The notes below the pieces were generated by a model, which saw nothing but the letters and a program-made list of their open reading frames with translations, was not told where the DNA came from and did no database searches. DNA of 34,778 bases from Synechococcus sp. UW140 (GTDB lineage Bacteria; Cyanobacteriota; Cyanobacteriia; PCC-6307; Cyanobiaceae), in the NCBI GenBank assembly GCA_945860085.1, contig CAMAPJ010000022.1, positions 1 through 34,778 of the forward strand, read 5' to 3'. Each line of letters begins with the position of its first letter. The first letter of the stretch is position 1. The position numbers and the translations under genes were made by a program. Positions 1 to 9,401 of this stretch are shown here, in pieces.

Positions 1-23
1 CGGGATCGACCTCAGATAGCTGA

Positions 24-3000
24 TCAGATCGAGATCGGTTGCAGCAAAAGCGCTGTCAGACACAAGGAGGAGGCGATTCCGCCAACCTCAACCCATGCTG
101 ACAGGAGCGGCAAGAGTGCCTGTGACACACTTTGAATCAGCCCTGCCAAGGCCCCATTGGCCGCTAGGGAGCCAGTAGCGCCGGGGGCGGCCAAGGTAAG
201 GCAGGCGTCATTCCCGGCGGCATCTTGAATTGTGCCGCCATTAAGGACGAGGGCATGGGCCGAGAGCTGATCGAGATCAGTAGAGCGATCACCAGCTCGA
301 ACGGTGTAGGAGAAGGAAAGGGTGCCAGTGCCAGTGCCAGAGGTGTAGGTGGCATAGCGATCGAGGGCACCGGTTTCGAGCCCCAGCATGGGGGTGCCCC
401 CGCTGGTGGTGACAGTCACCGGATCGCTGAACTGCAGCGTGAGGGTGAGCAGCGAACCGATGCCGTAGCTGCCGCTAGCAGAGCTGGAGCCCAGCGCAGT
501 CACCGCTGCGCGGTTGATGATGAGGGCCGCATTGGCGCTAAGCGAACCGGCCGAGCCGGGTGATGCGAGGCTCAAGACGGCGTTGTTAGCGGCGGCGTCT
601 TTGATTGTGCCGCCATCGAGATCGAGGGCATTGACGGCAAGTTGGTCGAGATCAGCAGAGCTATCCCCGGCTTGAACGGTGTAGGAGAAGGAGAGGGTTG
701 TGGTGCCACTGCCGGAGCTATAGGTGGCGAATTGATCGGTGGCCCCGGTTTCCAGTTGCAGGCGTGGAGTGCCTGTGACAAACACCGCTTCTGAGAATTG
801 CAGGCTGAGCGTGATCAGGTCGCCGGTGCTGTAGCGGCCATTGGCGGTGCTGGAGGCAAGCGGGATAACGGGCGTGGACGCAGTATTGAGAAAGAAGAGG
901 CTGTTGCCTTGATTATTGCCAATAAAGAGATCTATATCACCATCGCCATCGGCATCTGCCAATTCTGGGCTGGCGTAGCTATTCGCACCAAGAGAGATGT
1001 AGCGAAAGGGGTTGGTTGTGGTAGCGGCGTAGGCGGGAGCCGTGGCCCCTAAGGCAGCAGTGTTCTTGAAATAAGCGATATTGCCGCGGCTGTTACCAAT
1101 AAAGAGATCGAGATCCCCATCAGCATCGGTATCGGTAAAGACCGGACTGGCATAATCTCCAATGTCGATGATGCGAAAGGGATTGGTGGTGGCAGCGGCG
1201 TAGGCAGGAGCCGTGGCGCCTAGAGAAGCGGTATTCTTAAAATAGATGGTATTGCCGAGTCTATTACCAATAAAGAGATCGAGATCCCCATCAGCATCGG
1301 TATCAGTCAAGACCGGACTGGCGTAAGTTCCGACGTTGGTGATGCCAAAGGGATTGGTGGTGGCAGCGGCGTAGGCGGGAGCCGTGGCGCCTAAAGAAGC
1401 GGTGTTTTCAAAATAGACGGTATTGCCGATAATCGTGCCAACGAAGAGATCGAGATCACCATCGCTATCGTGATCGGCAAGGACCGGACTGGCGTAAGAG
1501 TAAGAGCCGACGTTGGTGATGCCAAAGGGATTGGTGATAGCAGCGGCGTAGGCGGGAGCCGTGCTGCTGATCAGGCTGCCTGTTGGTGCTTGGGTATCAA
1601 TCACCAAGGCCCCATTGGCCGCCAGGGAGCCAGTAGCGCCGGGGGCGGCCAAGGTAAGGGCGGCGTCATTCCCGGCGGCATCTTGAATCGTGCCGCCATT
1701 CAGGACGAGGGCATGGTCCGTGAGCTGATCGAGATCAGTAGAGCGATCACCAGCTCGAACCGTGTAGGAGAAGGAGAGGGTAGTGGTGCCAGAGCCGGAG
1801 GCGTAGGTGGCATAGCGATCGGTAGCCCCGGTTTCGAGCCTCAACACGGGGGTGCCCCCGCTGGTGGTGACAGTCACCGGATCGCTGAACTGCACGGTGA
1901 GGGTGAGCAGCGAACCGATGCCGTAGCTGCCGTTAGCAGAGCTGGCGGCTACGGCTGTCACCGTGGCGCAGTTGACGACTAGGGCAGCATTGGTGGCGAG
2001 GGAACCTGCCGTGCCTGGGGCGGCGAGGGTGAGGATTGCATTATTCCCAGCGGTGTCTTTAATCGTGCCGCCATTGAGATCGAGGGCAGTGGTAGAAAGT
2101 TGGTCGAGATTGGCGGCGCTATCCCCGGCTTGAACGGTGTAGGAGAAGGAGAGGGTAGTGGTGCCACTGCCGGAGCTATAGGTGGCGAATTGATCGGTGG
2201 CTCCGGTTTCCAGTTGCAGGCGTGGAGTGCCTGTGACCAGCACCGCTTCTGAGAATTGCAGGCTGAGCGTGATTAGGTCGCTGGTGCTGTAGCGGCCATT
2301 GGCGCTGCTGGAGGCAACCGCGATAAAGGGGGTGGCCGCGGTATTAAGAAGGACAATGGTGTTGCCATCAGCATTACTAATGAAGAGATCCAGATCACCA
2401 TCGCCATCGATATCAGCCAAGACCGGACTGGCATTAGTTCCGACGTTGGTGATGCCAAAGGGATTGGTGGTGGCAGCGGCGTAGGCGGGAGCCGTGGCGC
2501 CTAAGGAAGCGGTGTTTTTGAAATAGACGAGATTGCCATCAGCGTTACCAATAAACAGATCCAGATCGCCATCGCCATCGCCATCGGCAAAGACCGGACG
2601 GGCGGAGCCGCCGACATCGGTGATGCCAAAGGGATTGACAATAGTTGCGGCGTAGGCGGGAGCCGATGCGCCCAGTGCTGCGGTGTTTTTGAAATAAGTG
2701 GTATTGCCGTCTTGATCGCCAATAAAAAGATCTAGATCGCCATCGCCGTCTGCATCCGCCAGGGTTGGACTGACGTAGGCATAGTTGCGGAGGGCGGTGA
2801 TGCCAAAGGGATTGGTGGTGGCAGCGGCGTAGGCGGAAGCGGTGGATCCTAGGGCTGCGGTGTTTTCAAAATAGACGGTATTGCCGCTAATCGTGCCAAC
2901 GAAGAGATCGAGATCGCCATCAGCGTCGGCATCGACAAATGCCGGGTTGGCCATCGAGCCGATATCGGTGATGTCGAAGGGATTGGTAATGGCAGCGGCA

Positions 3001-4478
3001 TAGGTGGGAGCCGATGCGCCCAGTGCTGCGGTGTTTTTGAAATAGACGATATTGCCGTCTCCATTGCCTATGAATAGATCTAGATCACCATCGCCCTCTG
3101 CATCGGCGATGACCGGATTGGCCCAGAGGCCGATGTTCGTGATGCCAAAGGGGTTAGTGGTAGCAGCGGCGTAGGCTGGAGCGGTGGCGAAACTACCTAG
3201 GGTGCCAGCCGGTGCCCTGCTATCAATGACTATGGCCCCAAAGGCGCCCAAGGAGCCGCTAGCGCCGGAGGCCGCTAGGGTGAGAATGGCATCATTGCCG
3301 GCGGCATCTTTGATTGTGCCGCCATTGAGAGAAAGGGCGTTACTGCTGAGTTGAGTGAGGTCGGCAGAACTGTCGCCCGCCTGCACGGTGTAGGTAAAGA
3401 TGAGCGTGTCATTGGTAAGGCTGGTTGTTGCCAGGCCAGTGAATAGGGCAGTTCGGTCGATAGTGCCAGTTCCCAGCACCAGCCCTGGGCTGCCAGTGAC
3501 CAAGAGCCGCTCGGAAAATTGCACTTTCAATGTGATCACCGTGCCAAGCCCGTAGCGTCCTGCGGGCTTGGTGGTTGTGACTGGTGCGACCGGTGGCGCA
3601 GCGGTATTGCTTAGGAATTGAAGGCTATTTTGATTGCCAATCAGCAGGTCGAGATCGCCATCATTATCTATATCGGCGAAGGTCGGACTGGCGTTAGAGC
3701 CACTGTCGGTGATGGCGAAGGGATTGGTGCTAACGGCGGCGAAGGCTGGCGTGGTGGCGTTCCCAGTGTTCCGGAACAAGAGGGTGTTGCCGTTGGCATT
3801 GCCAATAAAAAGATCCAGATCGCCATCGCCATCCACGTCGATCAGGCTGGGGCTTGGCCGGCCCTCCACGGAGGCGATCCCGAAGGGATTGGTGCTGGCG
3901 GCGCTGTAGGCGGCGTTGGAGGCGTTGCCACTATTGCGAAAGAACAGCAGATCGCCGTTAGTATTGCCAGAGGAGTTGCCGATGAAGAGATCTAGGTCGC
4001 CGTCGGCGTCGATGTCCACAAACACCGGGCTGGCGACATTGCCCACATCGGGCAGGTTAAAGCCGATGGAGGTACCGGCGAAGGCGGCCGCCGTGGCGCT
4101 TCCGGTGTTGCGGAAAAACAGGGTGCTTCCGCCGACCTCGCCGATGAAGAGATCCAAATCGCCGTCGCCGTCAATGTCGGCCAAGGCCGGACTGGCGTTG
4201 CTGTTGGCACCGATGGAGCTGATGCCAAAGGGACTGCTGCTGTTGAGCGCGGCGTAGGCGGGTGCGCTGGCCCCTAAAGCGGCCGTATTTTGGTAATAAT
4301 ATGAAATGCTATTGCTGTCCCATACAAAAAGATCGAGATCTTTGTCGCCATCGATATCGGCGTATATGGGATGAAGGTCTACGCCGGTAAGGCTGATGCC
4401 ATAGGGGCTTGAGCTGATAGCGCCGTAGGCCGGAGCAGCGGATACCTGAATGCCGACAGGCCTTGCTATATCTACCAT
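24..4478 (-). CDS. Giant FG-GAP/VCBS and Ig-like repeat protein
   Basis: This 1484-residue protein is probably cell-surface or secreted. It is built almost wholly from repeats. Fourteen FG-GAP/VCBS modules of about 57 residues share an NPFGIT-like segment, an Asp-rich loop of the form DxDGDGDLDLFIGN (a calcium-binding loop in this family) and a YFKNTA-like end. They lie in blocks of 5 (about residues 14-295), 5 (426-713) and 4 (957-1189). The blocks are separated by Ig-like modules of about 115-130 residues containing LQFSE, SFSYTVQAGD and LNGGTIKDAAGN: one after the first block, two after the second and two at the end. No Sec signal peptide is visible, because the ATG leads straight into the first repeat. 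Known relatives act in adhesion or the cell envelope; that role is inferred here. The last 39 residues are hydrophobic and unlike the repeats, and a frameshift is possible. The gene lies 88 nt downstream of the BadF-type kinase gene on the same strand. Start 4478 has no clear ribosome binding site. Confidence 0.8.
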   Translation of the reverse strand: MVDIARPVGIQVSAAPAYGAISSSPYGISLTGVDLHPIYADIDGDKDLDLFVWDSNSISYYYQNTAALGASAPAYAALNSSSPFGISSIGANSNASPALADIDGDGDLDLFIGEVGGSTLFFRNTGSATAAAFAGTSIGFNLPDVGNVASPVFVDIDADGDLDLFIGNSSGNTNGDLLFFRNSGNASNAAYSAASTNPFGIASVEGRPSPSLIDVDGDGDLDLFIGNANGNTLLFRNTGNATTPAFAAVSTNPFAITDSGSNASPTFADIDNDGDLDLLIGNQNSLQFLSNTAAPPVAPVTTTKPAGRYGLGTVITLKVQFSERLLVTGSPGLVLGTGTIDRTALFTGLATTSLTNDTLIFTYTVQAGDSSADLTQLSSNALSLNGGTIKDAAGNDAILTLAASGASGSLGAFGAIVIDSRAPAGTLGSFATAPAYAAATTNPFGITNIGLWANPVIADAEGDGDLDLFIGNGDGNIVYFKNTAALGASAPTYAAAITNPFDITDIGSMANPAFVDADADGDLDLFVGTISGNTVYFENTAALGSTASAYAAATTNPFGITALRNYAYVSPTLADADGDGDLDLFIGDQDGNTTYFKNTAALGASAPAYAATIVNPFGITDVGGSARPVFADGDGDGDLDLFIGNADGNLVYFKNTASLGATAPAYAAATTNPFGITNVGTNASPVLADIDGDGDLDLFISNADGNTIVLLNTAATPFIAVASSSANGRYSTSDLITLSLQFSEAVLVTGTPRLQLETGATDQFATYSSGSGTTTLSFSYTVQAGDSAANLDQLSTTALDLNGGTIKDTAGNNAILTLAAPGTAGSLATNAALVVNCATVTAVAASSANGSYGIGSLLTLTVQFSDPVTVTTSGGTPVLRLETGATDRYATYASGSGTTTLSFSYTVRAGDRSTDLDQLTDHALVLNGGTIQDAAGNDAALTLAAPGATGSLAANGALVIDTQAPTGSLISSTAPAYAAAITNPFGITNVGSYSYASPVLADHDSDGDLDLFVGTIIGNTVYFENTASLGATAPAYAAATTNPFGITNVGTYASPVLTDTDADGDLDLFIGNRLGNTIYFKNTASLGATAPAYAAATTNPFRIIDIGDYASPVFTDTDADGDLDLFIGNSRGNIAYFKNTAALGATAPAYAATTTNPFRYISLGANSYASPELADADGDGDIDLFIGNNQGNSLFFLNTASTPVIPLASSTANGRYSTGDLITLSLQFSEAVFVTGTPRLQLETGATDQFATYSSGSGTTTLSFSYTVQAGDSSADLDQLAVNALDLDGGTIKDAAANNAVLSLASPGSAGSLSANAALIINRAAVTALGSSSASGSYGIGSLLTLTLQFSDPVTVTTSGGTPMLGLETGALDRYATYTSGTGTGTLSFSYTVRAGDRSTDLDQLSAHALVLNGGTIQDAAGNDACLTLAAPGATGSLAANGALAGLIQSVSQALLPLLSAWVEVGGIASSLCLTALLLQPISI

Positions 4479-4566
4479 TGCGCTAAATCTTAATAATGAC
4501 TAATCGATCGTTTCACCATAGGTGTTTTCTTGCTCCTTTTGCAACCTTCGTAATGGATGGGCTTCC

Positions 4567-5601
4567 CTAGGCATGGTTGTTCGGCAACGTCGCTGCTAGC
4601 AGGAGCTGCGCCAGTTCTAGGGCCCCCCAGCAGGCGTCCCCCCGGGGCTCCACCACCTGTGCACCGGGCAGCTCCCGGGCCAGGCCGGCGCCAAAGCCCA
4701 GCCGCAGCTGATCGAGGTGCCCGAGGGCGCCGCCCACGGCACACACCCGCGGAGCGGCCAGCTCCAGATTCCTGGCCACCCCCACCACCAGGCCCGCTAG
4801 GGCCCGGGCGGAGTCTGCGATCACGGCCCTGGCGTGGGGATCGCCAGCCGCTGCCAGCTGATTGACCACCGGCGCCAGGCGGGCAAAGCCAGCTGGGCCG
4901 AACTCCGCTGCGACCACCCGGGCTTTCACCTCCTGGGCGGTTTCGGCGCCAAGGGCTTGCCAGAGCTGGCGGCGCAGCTCCGTTTCGGCCAGGCGGCCAT
5001 CGGCCATCTGCACGGCCAGGGCCAGGCCATCGTGGCCCAGATCCATGGCCGAGCCCGCCCCGTCGAGCAGCCAGCCCCAGCCGCCGCAGCGGTGTTCGCG
5101 GCCCTGGCCGTCCTGGCCCAGGGCGATGCAGCCGGTGCCGCTGATCACCAGGATGCCGGCGTCAGGGCCGCAGGCGCCCCGTAGGGCCGTGCGTTCATCG
5201 CCGGTCACGAGCAGGCGCTCGGGCGGCAGGGCCAGGGCGGCGGCGGCCAGGGCTTGGCCCTGCTGTTGCACGGGGCTGCCGGCCTCGATGCCACTGGCGC
5301 CGATCGCCGCGGCGGCCAGGGGCTGGGTCCGCCAGACGATCGGGAGCTGGTTGCGGGCCGCCGCCAGGCTCACTGCCAGGGCCTGCCGGAACCGTTGCGG
5401 GCCCTCGGCAGCGGCCAGGTGGCTGACGCCGGGGCCCTCGCCCTGGGCGAGCACTTGAAATGGCGCCACTGGGGCTGGCTCGCCCAGGCCAGGAGCAGGC
5501 GCCTGGGCCCAGGCCAGCAGGCAACGGCTGTGGGTCTGGCCGGCATCAAAGCCCGCCAGCAGGAGTCGTTGCCCTGGGGGGGCCTCGGCTGCGCTTGGCA
5601 C
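4567..5601 (-). CDS. BadF/BadG/BcrA/BcrD-type sugar kinase
   Basis: The 344-residue protein belongs to the BadF/BadG/BcrA/BcrD ATPase family of the actin/hexokinase fold. Single-subunit members usually phosphorylate N-acetylglucosamine or similar amino sugars with ATP. Visible signatures are the first phosphate loop DAGQT (residues 19-23), GDERTAL (134-140), the second loop SGTGC (154-158) and GGWGWLLDGAGSA (173-185). The last normally reads GWGxxLGDEGS, so the acidic DE pair is replaced here, and substrate or activity may differ. The start is GTG at 5601, 4 nt after the ictB stop, so it is the last gene of the FIST-trmB-ictB unit. The family is clear; the exact substrate cannot be read from sequence. 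Confidence 0.82.
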   Translation of the reverse strand: MPSAAEAPPGQRLLLAGFDAGQTHSRCLLAWAQAPAPGLGEPAPVAPFQVLAQGEGPGVSHLAAAEGPQRFRQALAVSLAAARNQLPIVWRTQPLAAAAIGASGIEAGSPVQQQGQALAAAALALPPERLLVTGDERTALRGACGPDAGILVISGTGCIALGQDGQGREHRCGGWGWLLDGAGSAMDLGHDGLALAVQMADGRLAETELRRQLWQALGAETAQEVKARVVAAEFGPAGFARLAPVVNQLAAAGDPHARAVIADSARALAGLVVGVARNLELAAPRVCAVGGALGHLDQLRLGFGAGLARELPGAQVVEPRGDACWGALELAQLLLAATLPNNHA

Positions 5602-5605
5602 GGGC

Positions 5606-6958
5606 CTAGGGGGCCTCGCTGGCCTGGGCGTCCTCGGCGCCGGGGGCGTTTGGGGACGCCTTGCCGCTCACGGCCAGGGTGGCCAGGCAGAACCAGCCGG
5701 TGAGTTGCACCTCCGGCCGGAAAAAGATCGTGTCGGTGGCGCCCTGCACGCACAGGCCGACGATGGCGGCCAGCGCCGCCAGGGCCGGCAGGGCAAAGGC
5801 GCTTTCGCCCTTGAGCTGGGCCCAGCCGCTGCGCAGGCTGACTAGCAGCAACCCCAGCCCAGCCAATAGACCCGGCACCCCGCCTTCTACCAGCAATTCC
5901 AGCGGCACCGAATAGGCGCTCAGGGCATTGAAGCGGGGCTGTTGATAGAGCGGATAGATCAGGTTGAAGGCCGTATTGCCGGGGCCGATGCCCAGCCAGG
6001 GACGCTCCTGGATCATCTGCAACACCGACATCCAGACATTGATGCGGAAGTTGTTGGAGCTGTCTTCGCGGCCGGCCACCAGGCTCATGGCCCGGATCCG
6101 CAGCGGTTCGATCTGGGTTACGGCCACCACCAGCAGCGTGGCGGCCCCGGCCACTAGGAGCAGCGGAAACAGGCGGCGCCAGAGCACCGGCCAATGGCGG
6201 GTCTGGCGCAACACCAGCAGCAGCCCGATCGCGCCCAGGCCCGCCACCAGGCCCAGCCAGCCGCCGCGGCTGTAGCTGAGCACCAGGGCGGCGCTGCCCA
6301 GCACCAGGGCGGTGAGGGCATAGAGCCGTTCGGCCCAGCCGCGCCAGCGCAGAAAGGCCACCACGGCCAGGGGCAGGATCGGCAGCAGGTAGCCGGCCAG
6401 CAGGTTGGGGTTGTCCAGGGGGCCGTAGACCCGGATTGTGCCATCGGCCACGGAGTTGGGGTCGGCCCAGCGGGCCAGTTCGCTGGTGTCGCCGTAGAGC
6501 TGGCGGATCGCGATCACGGCGCTGGTCAGTTCCCCGGCCAGAAGTGCGGCCACGATCCGGTCCCACCAGCGCGGCGCCTCGGCCAGGAGCTGGCGCATCA
6601 GGGCATAAACCCCTAGGTAGCTGAGCAGTTTGAACAGGCCATGCAGGGCTGCCTTGGGCACGGGCGAAAAGCCCGTGGCCACTAGGGCCACGGCCAGGGC
6701 CACCAGGATCCAGGCGCTGATCGGACCGATGCGGCCGTCGTTGGGGCGCTTCAGGGCGATCACCAGCCAGAGCAAGCCACAGGCGAGGATCAAAAGGCTG
6801 AGGCCGCCTCGGGTGACCAGGGGCATGCTCGCCATCAGGGCGCAGAGCATCAGGCCCGCCACGCTGCTTAACCGGCTCGCCAGTGGTCCCTCACTGCCGC
6901 GCGCAAGCAGGCCCTGCCAGCGCAGCAGCCAGGGGGTGGGGGCTTGGACGGGGGTCAT
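5606..6958 (-). CDS. ictB: IctB-family membrane protein (O-antigen ligase-like)
   Basis: The 450-residue protein is very hydrophobic, with roughly ten to twelve predicted membrane helices, and matches the cyanobacterial IctB family. Family landmarks include [17 protein letters not shown] around residue 178, the SYSRGGWLG loop and a large hydrophilic segment with [17 protein letters not shown] followed by [12 protein letters not shown]. IctB was first described as a putative bicarbonate transporter, but the fold is that of the O-antigen ligase/polymerase family (Wzy/WaaL-like), so the true role in carbon uptake is debated. Its ATG overlaps the trmB stop by 4 nt (ATGA), which indicates translational coupling. 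About 20 C-terminal residues rich in Ala, Pro and Glu look like a disordered tail. Confidence 0.88.
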   Translation of the reverse strand: MTPVQAPTPWLLRWQGLLARGSEGPLASRLSSVAGLMLCALMASMPLVTRGGLSLLILACGLLWLVIALKRPNDGRIGPISAWILVALAVALVATGFSPVPKAALHGLFKLLSYLGVYALMRQLLAEAPRWWDRIVAALLAGELTSAVIAIRQLYGDTSELARWADPNSVADGTIRVYGPLDNPNLLAGYLLPILPLAVVAFLRWRGWAERLYALTALVLGSAALVLSYSRGGWLGLVAGLGAIGLLLVLRQTRHWPVLWRRLFPLLLVAGAATLLVVAVTQIEPLRIRAMSLVAGREDSSNNFRINVWMSVLQMIQERPWLGIGPGNTAFNLIYPLYQQPRFNALSAYSVPLELLVEGGVPGLLAGLGLLLVSLRSGWAQLKGESAFALPALAALAAIVGLCVQGATDTIFFRPEVQLTGWFCLATLAVSGKASPNAPGAEDAQASEAP

Positions 6959-7689
6959 GGGCTGCCGGGCGTTGCGGCCGGCTTGGGCGCCGGAGGGGTG
7001 GCCGGATTATCGGTGCACCCGGCCCCGGCTTCCAGGGCCTTGGGGTCGGGTACGGGGGCTTCGTTGCGCCCGTACAGCACCCGATAGACGGGCAGCCCCT
7101 GGCGCATCACCAGGCTTTCCCGTTCCGTGGCCACCGGCAGGGGGCTATCCAGCCGCCAGGGGCGGGCGTCCGCCTCGGGCCGGGCAAAGCAGCCGCTGGC
7201 CTCGACTAGGGCCACCATCGGCTCGATCACGGCCAGCACATCGCTTTGCAGAAACAGCTGCCGCCCGGGGGCCAGGGCGGCAGCCAGGCTGCAGAGCAGG
7301 GCCGGTTGCAGCACCCGCCGTTTGTGGTGTTTGAGCTTGAACCAAGGGTCGGGGAACTGGATCGTGGCCCGCTCGAGTAGGCCCGCCGGCAGCGCGGCCA
7401 GCCAGGTCTCCAAGCTGATGTTGGCGTTGCAGAACAGGTAGTGGAGGTTGGTTAGCCCCAGCCGCTGCCGTTCGGCCTCGGCCGCATCCACCAGCGGCAG
7501 GCGGATTTCCACGCCCAGGTGGTTGCGCTCCGGATGCTGCTGGGCGAGGGCGAGGAGGAAGCGGCCGCGGGCGCAGCCGATGTCCAGATGCAGGGGCTGC
7601 TCCGGGTCGGCGAACAACTCAGCGGGCGGGGGCAGGGGCCTCTCCACCTGAAAAAAGCGGCTGAGCGGATTGACGTGCTGACGAACCAT
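6955..7689 (-). CDS. trmB: tRNA (guanine46-N7)-methyltransferase
   Basis: TrmB uses S-adenosylmethionine to methylate N7 of G46 in the variable loop of many tRNAs. The 244-residue protein shows the SAM-binding motif [10 protein letters not shown] (residues 35-44), the acidic GVEIR strand (59-63) and the TrmB signature [16 protein letters not shown] (110-125), all expected for the family. The N-terminal VRQHVNPLS segment is also typical. The last 30 or so residues are Pro/Ala-rich and extend beyond the catalytic domain. The start ATG lies 6 nt downstream of the FIST gene stop, and the stop overlaps the ictB start, so the gene sits in the middle of a tight operon. Confidence 0.95.
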   Translation of the reverse strand: MVRQHVNPLSRFFQVERPLPPPAELFADPEQPLHLDIGCARGRFLLALAQQHPERNHLGVEIRLPLVDAAEAERQRLGLTNLHYLFCNANISLETWLAALPAGLLERATIQFPDPWFKLKHHKRRVLQPALLCSLAAALAPGRQLFLQSDVLAVIEPMVALVEASGCFARPEADARPWRLDSPLPVATERESLVMRQGLPVYRVLYGRNEAPVPDPKALEAGAGCTDNPATPPAPKPAATPGSP

Positions 7690-7695
7690 GCCGGC

Positions 7696-9357
7696 TTAGG
7701 CGGGCGGATCGGAGGACGTCCCAGCATCGCTGGCGCCTGGTACTGGGTTGGGCACTAGGAACCCCCAGCTGGCCGTGTAGCCGTGCAAATGGGTGGCGCC
7801 AGCAACCGGACCGATCTCGCCGTTGCAGAAGGCGCCGCTGATCGGCAGGGCCGGAAACAGCTCGTGGCAGAGGCTTACATCACCATCGGGGCCGCCATAG
7901 AGGCCCTTGCCCCGGCCCAGGCAGGCGAACAACAGCCCAGCCAGGGGCGCTGGCGAGGTCTGGCTTTGGCGTTCGAGCAGCTGCTGCAACTCCTGGCGGG
8001 AGGCGGCGGCATCGCGCAACTGGAACTGCACCTGCTGACCCACCCGCAGCCGTTCGGCCACGGCGATGGCGCCATTGCGCGGATCCACCCCCAGCAGGTT
8101 GCGCACCAGGAAAGCTGAGGGGCTTGTGGTGGGGCTTGAGCTGGGGGCCGAGGCTGGATCGGCCTGGCTGAGCTGGAAATTGTTGCGGCCCACCCCAAGA
8201 AACAGCGAATGGCGCACTTGCTCCCGGTCGGCCGGGCTGAGGGTTTCGAGGATGGTTTGCAGGCAGGCCACCGGCGTGGCTTTTTTGTTGCCGTCGCCCA
8301 GTTCCAAAATCACGTTGCGCTCGGAGCGCTCCACCGCAAACACCGGCCCGATCGGTCGGCAGCCCTGGGCGACCACCGGATCGAGCCGCCAGCTGCCGCC
8401 GATCAGGCAGCCCACGGCGCCTTCCACGACCCGGTCATCGAAGAACAGGGAACCGCCGCTGGCGCTATGGGGCCCGGCGATGCCGCCCACCTTGTCGACG
8501 CGGGGATAGGCGTAATCCAGGCCGCTGATTAGGTCGTTGATGCTGGGGCAGCCCGGGTCGATGAACAGCAGCATCGAGTCGGCTAGGGCCGGGTCGGCTC
8601 CGACCCAGTCCAGCCAGGGCTGGGCGGAGCCATCGAGATCGGGCAGCTGCTTGGCGTCAAGCACAAACGGTTGCAGTTCGGCGCCGGGCAATCGCAACAG
8701 GGTCACGGCCAGGGCGGCCTGCTGTTCCAGTTCATGGGGGCTGCCATCGGCATCGGTGCCGACCACGCCGCCGCCCACACAGCCAATCCAATGGCGGGCC
8801 TTGAGGCTCTGGCGCAACAGCGGCAACAGCCGCGGCAGGTCACTGGCGTAGGCCGTGGAGCAGAAGACCAGGGCCAGATCCGCCTCGCCATCGCCGCTAT
8901 CTCCACCGCCGCCTCTACCGCCAAGGCCACCCCAGCCGGCTCCACCGCCCCGCCAACCGCCGCCCCGCCAACCGCCACCACCCCCGCCATTACCCCCGGC
9001 ACCGGAGCGCAGCTCGCGGCTGACTTCGGCGGCTGCCCCCTCGAGGGACACATTGCTCGACAGGGCTGTGCGGCAACTGGCCACCGGGCTAGCTCGCCGG
9101 AGCCAGCGGCCCGGTCGCCAGGCGCTTTCGGCTAGGGAGCCGGCTGCCTTGGGCCCGCCCAGTTGGGTCCCGCCCGCTTTCGTTTCGCCAGAGTTGTGAG
9201 CACCAGTCTTGTCACCACCAGCCTTGTCAACACAAGCCTTCTGACCACCAGCCTTCTGCTGGCCAGCTAGCTGATCGCCGGTCTTCTGACCACCCGGCCA
9301 CAACCCGACAGAGCGGAACCTTCCGGATAGCCAGTGGAAGGGGGAGGGGCCAGTCAT
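7696..9357 (-). CDS. FIST-domain sensory protein with low-complexity insertions
   Basis: The 553-residue protein carries FIST_N and FIST_C domains, a sensory module thought to bind small ligands such as amino acids. The recognisable domain starts around residue 158 with ADLALVFCSTAYASDLPRLL, continues with HWIGCVGGGVVG and VDKVGGIAG, and ends with the conserved C-terminal block SGAFCNGEIGPVAG and HLHGYTASWGF. Relatives are about 400 residues long. The excess here comes from ten tandem pentapeptides of consensus KAGGx (residues 25-74) and a Gly-rich stretch with Trp and Arg (about 112-150). The segment SCRTALSSNVSLEGAAAEV between the two insertions looks like normal family N-terminus, so the ATG at 9357 (MTGPSPFHWLSG) is probably genuine. 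It is the first gene of the FIST-trmB-ictB-kinase operon, and the divergent DUF3177 gene starts 44 nt away. Confidence 0.85.
   Translation of the reverse strand: MTGPSPFHWLSGRFRSVGLWPGGQKTGDQLAGQQKAGGQKACVDKAGGDKTGAHNSGETKAGGTQLGGPKAAGSLAESAWRPGRWLRRASPVASCRTALSSNVSLEGAAAEVSRELRSGAGGNGGGGGGWRGGGWRGGGAGWGGLGGRGGGGDSGDGEADLALVFCSTAYASDLPRLLPLLRQSLKARHWIGCVGGGVVGTDADGSPHELEQQAALAVTLLRLPGAELQPFVLDAKQLPDLDGSAQPWLDWVGADPALADSMLLFIDPGCPSINDLISGLDYAYPRVDKVGGIAGPHSASGGSLFFDDRVVEGAVGCLIGGSWRLDPVVAQGCRPIGPVFAVERSERNVILELGDGNKKATPVACLQTILETLSPADREQVRHSLFLGVGRNNFQLSQADPASAPSSSPTTSPSAFLVRNLLGVDPRNGAIAVAERLRVGQQVQFQLRDAAASRQELQQLLERQSQTSPAPLAGLLFACLGRGKGLYGGPDGDVSLCHELFPALPISGAFCNGEIGPVAGATHLHGYTASWGFLVPNPVPGASDAGTSSDPPA
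9136..9285 (-). repeat. 15-nt tandem repeat coding KAGGx pentapeptides
   Basis: Ten degenerate 15-nt units encode the pentapeptides KTGDQ, LAGQQ, KAGGQ, KACVD, KAGGD, KTGAH, NSGET, KAGGT, QLGGP and KAAGS in the N-terminal region of the FIST protein. The most similar units are in the middle of the array. This in-frame minisatellite probably grew by slippage or recombination. Confidence 0.85.
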
Positions 9358-9401
9358 GGCCGGACCCTACTGCTGCAAAGGGTTGCGCAGGGCCACGGAT
9401 A

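Noticed and set aside
5370-6566. 398-codon open frame overlapping ictB and the kinase gene
   Set aside because: High-GC shadow frame on the same strand, Arg/Pro/Gly-rich, with no domain character.
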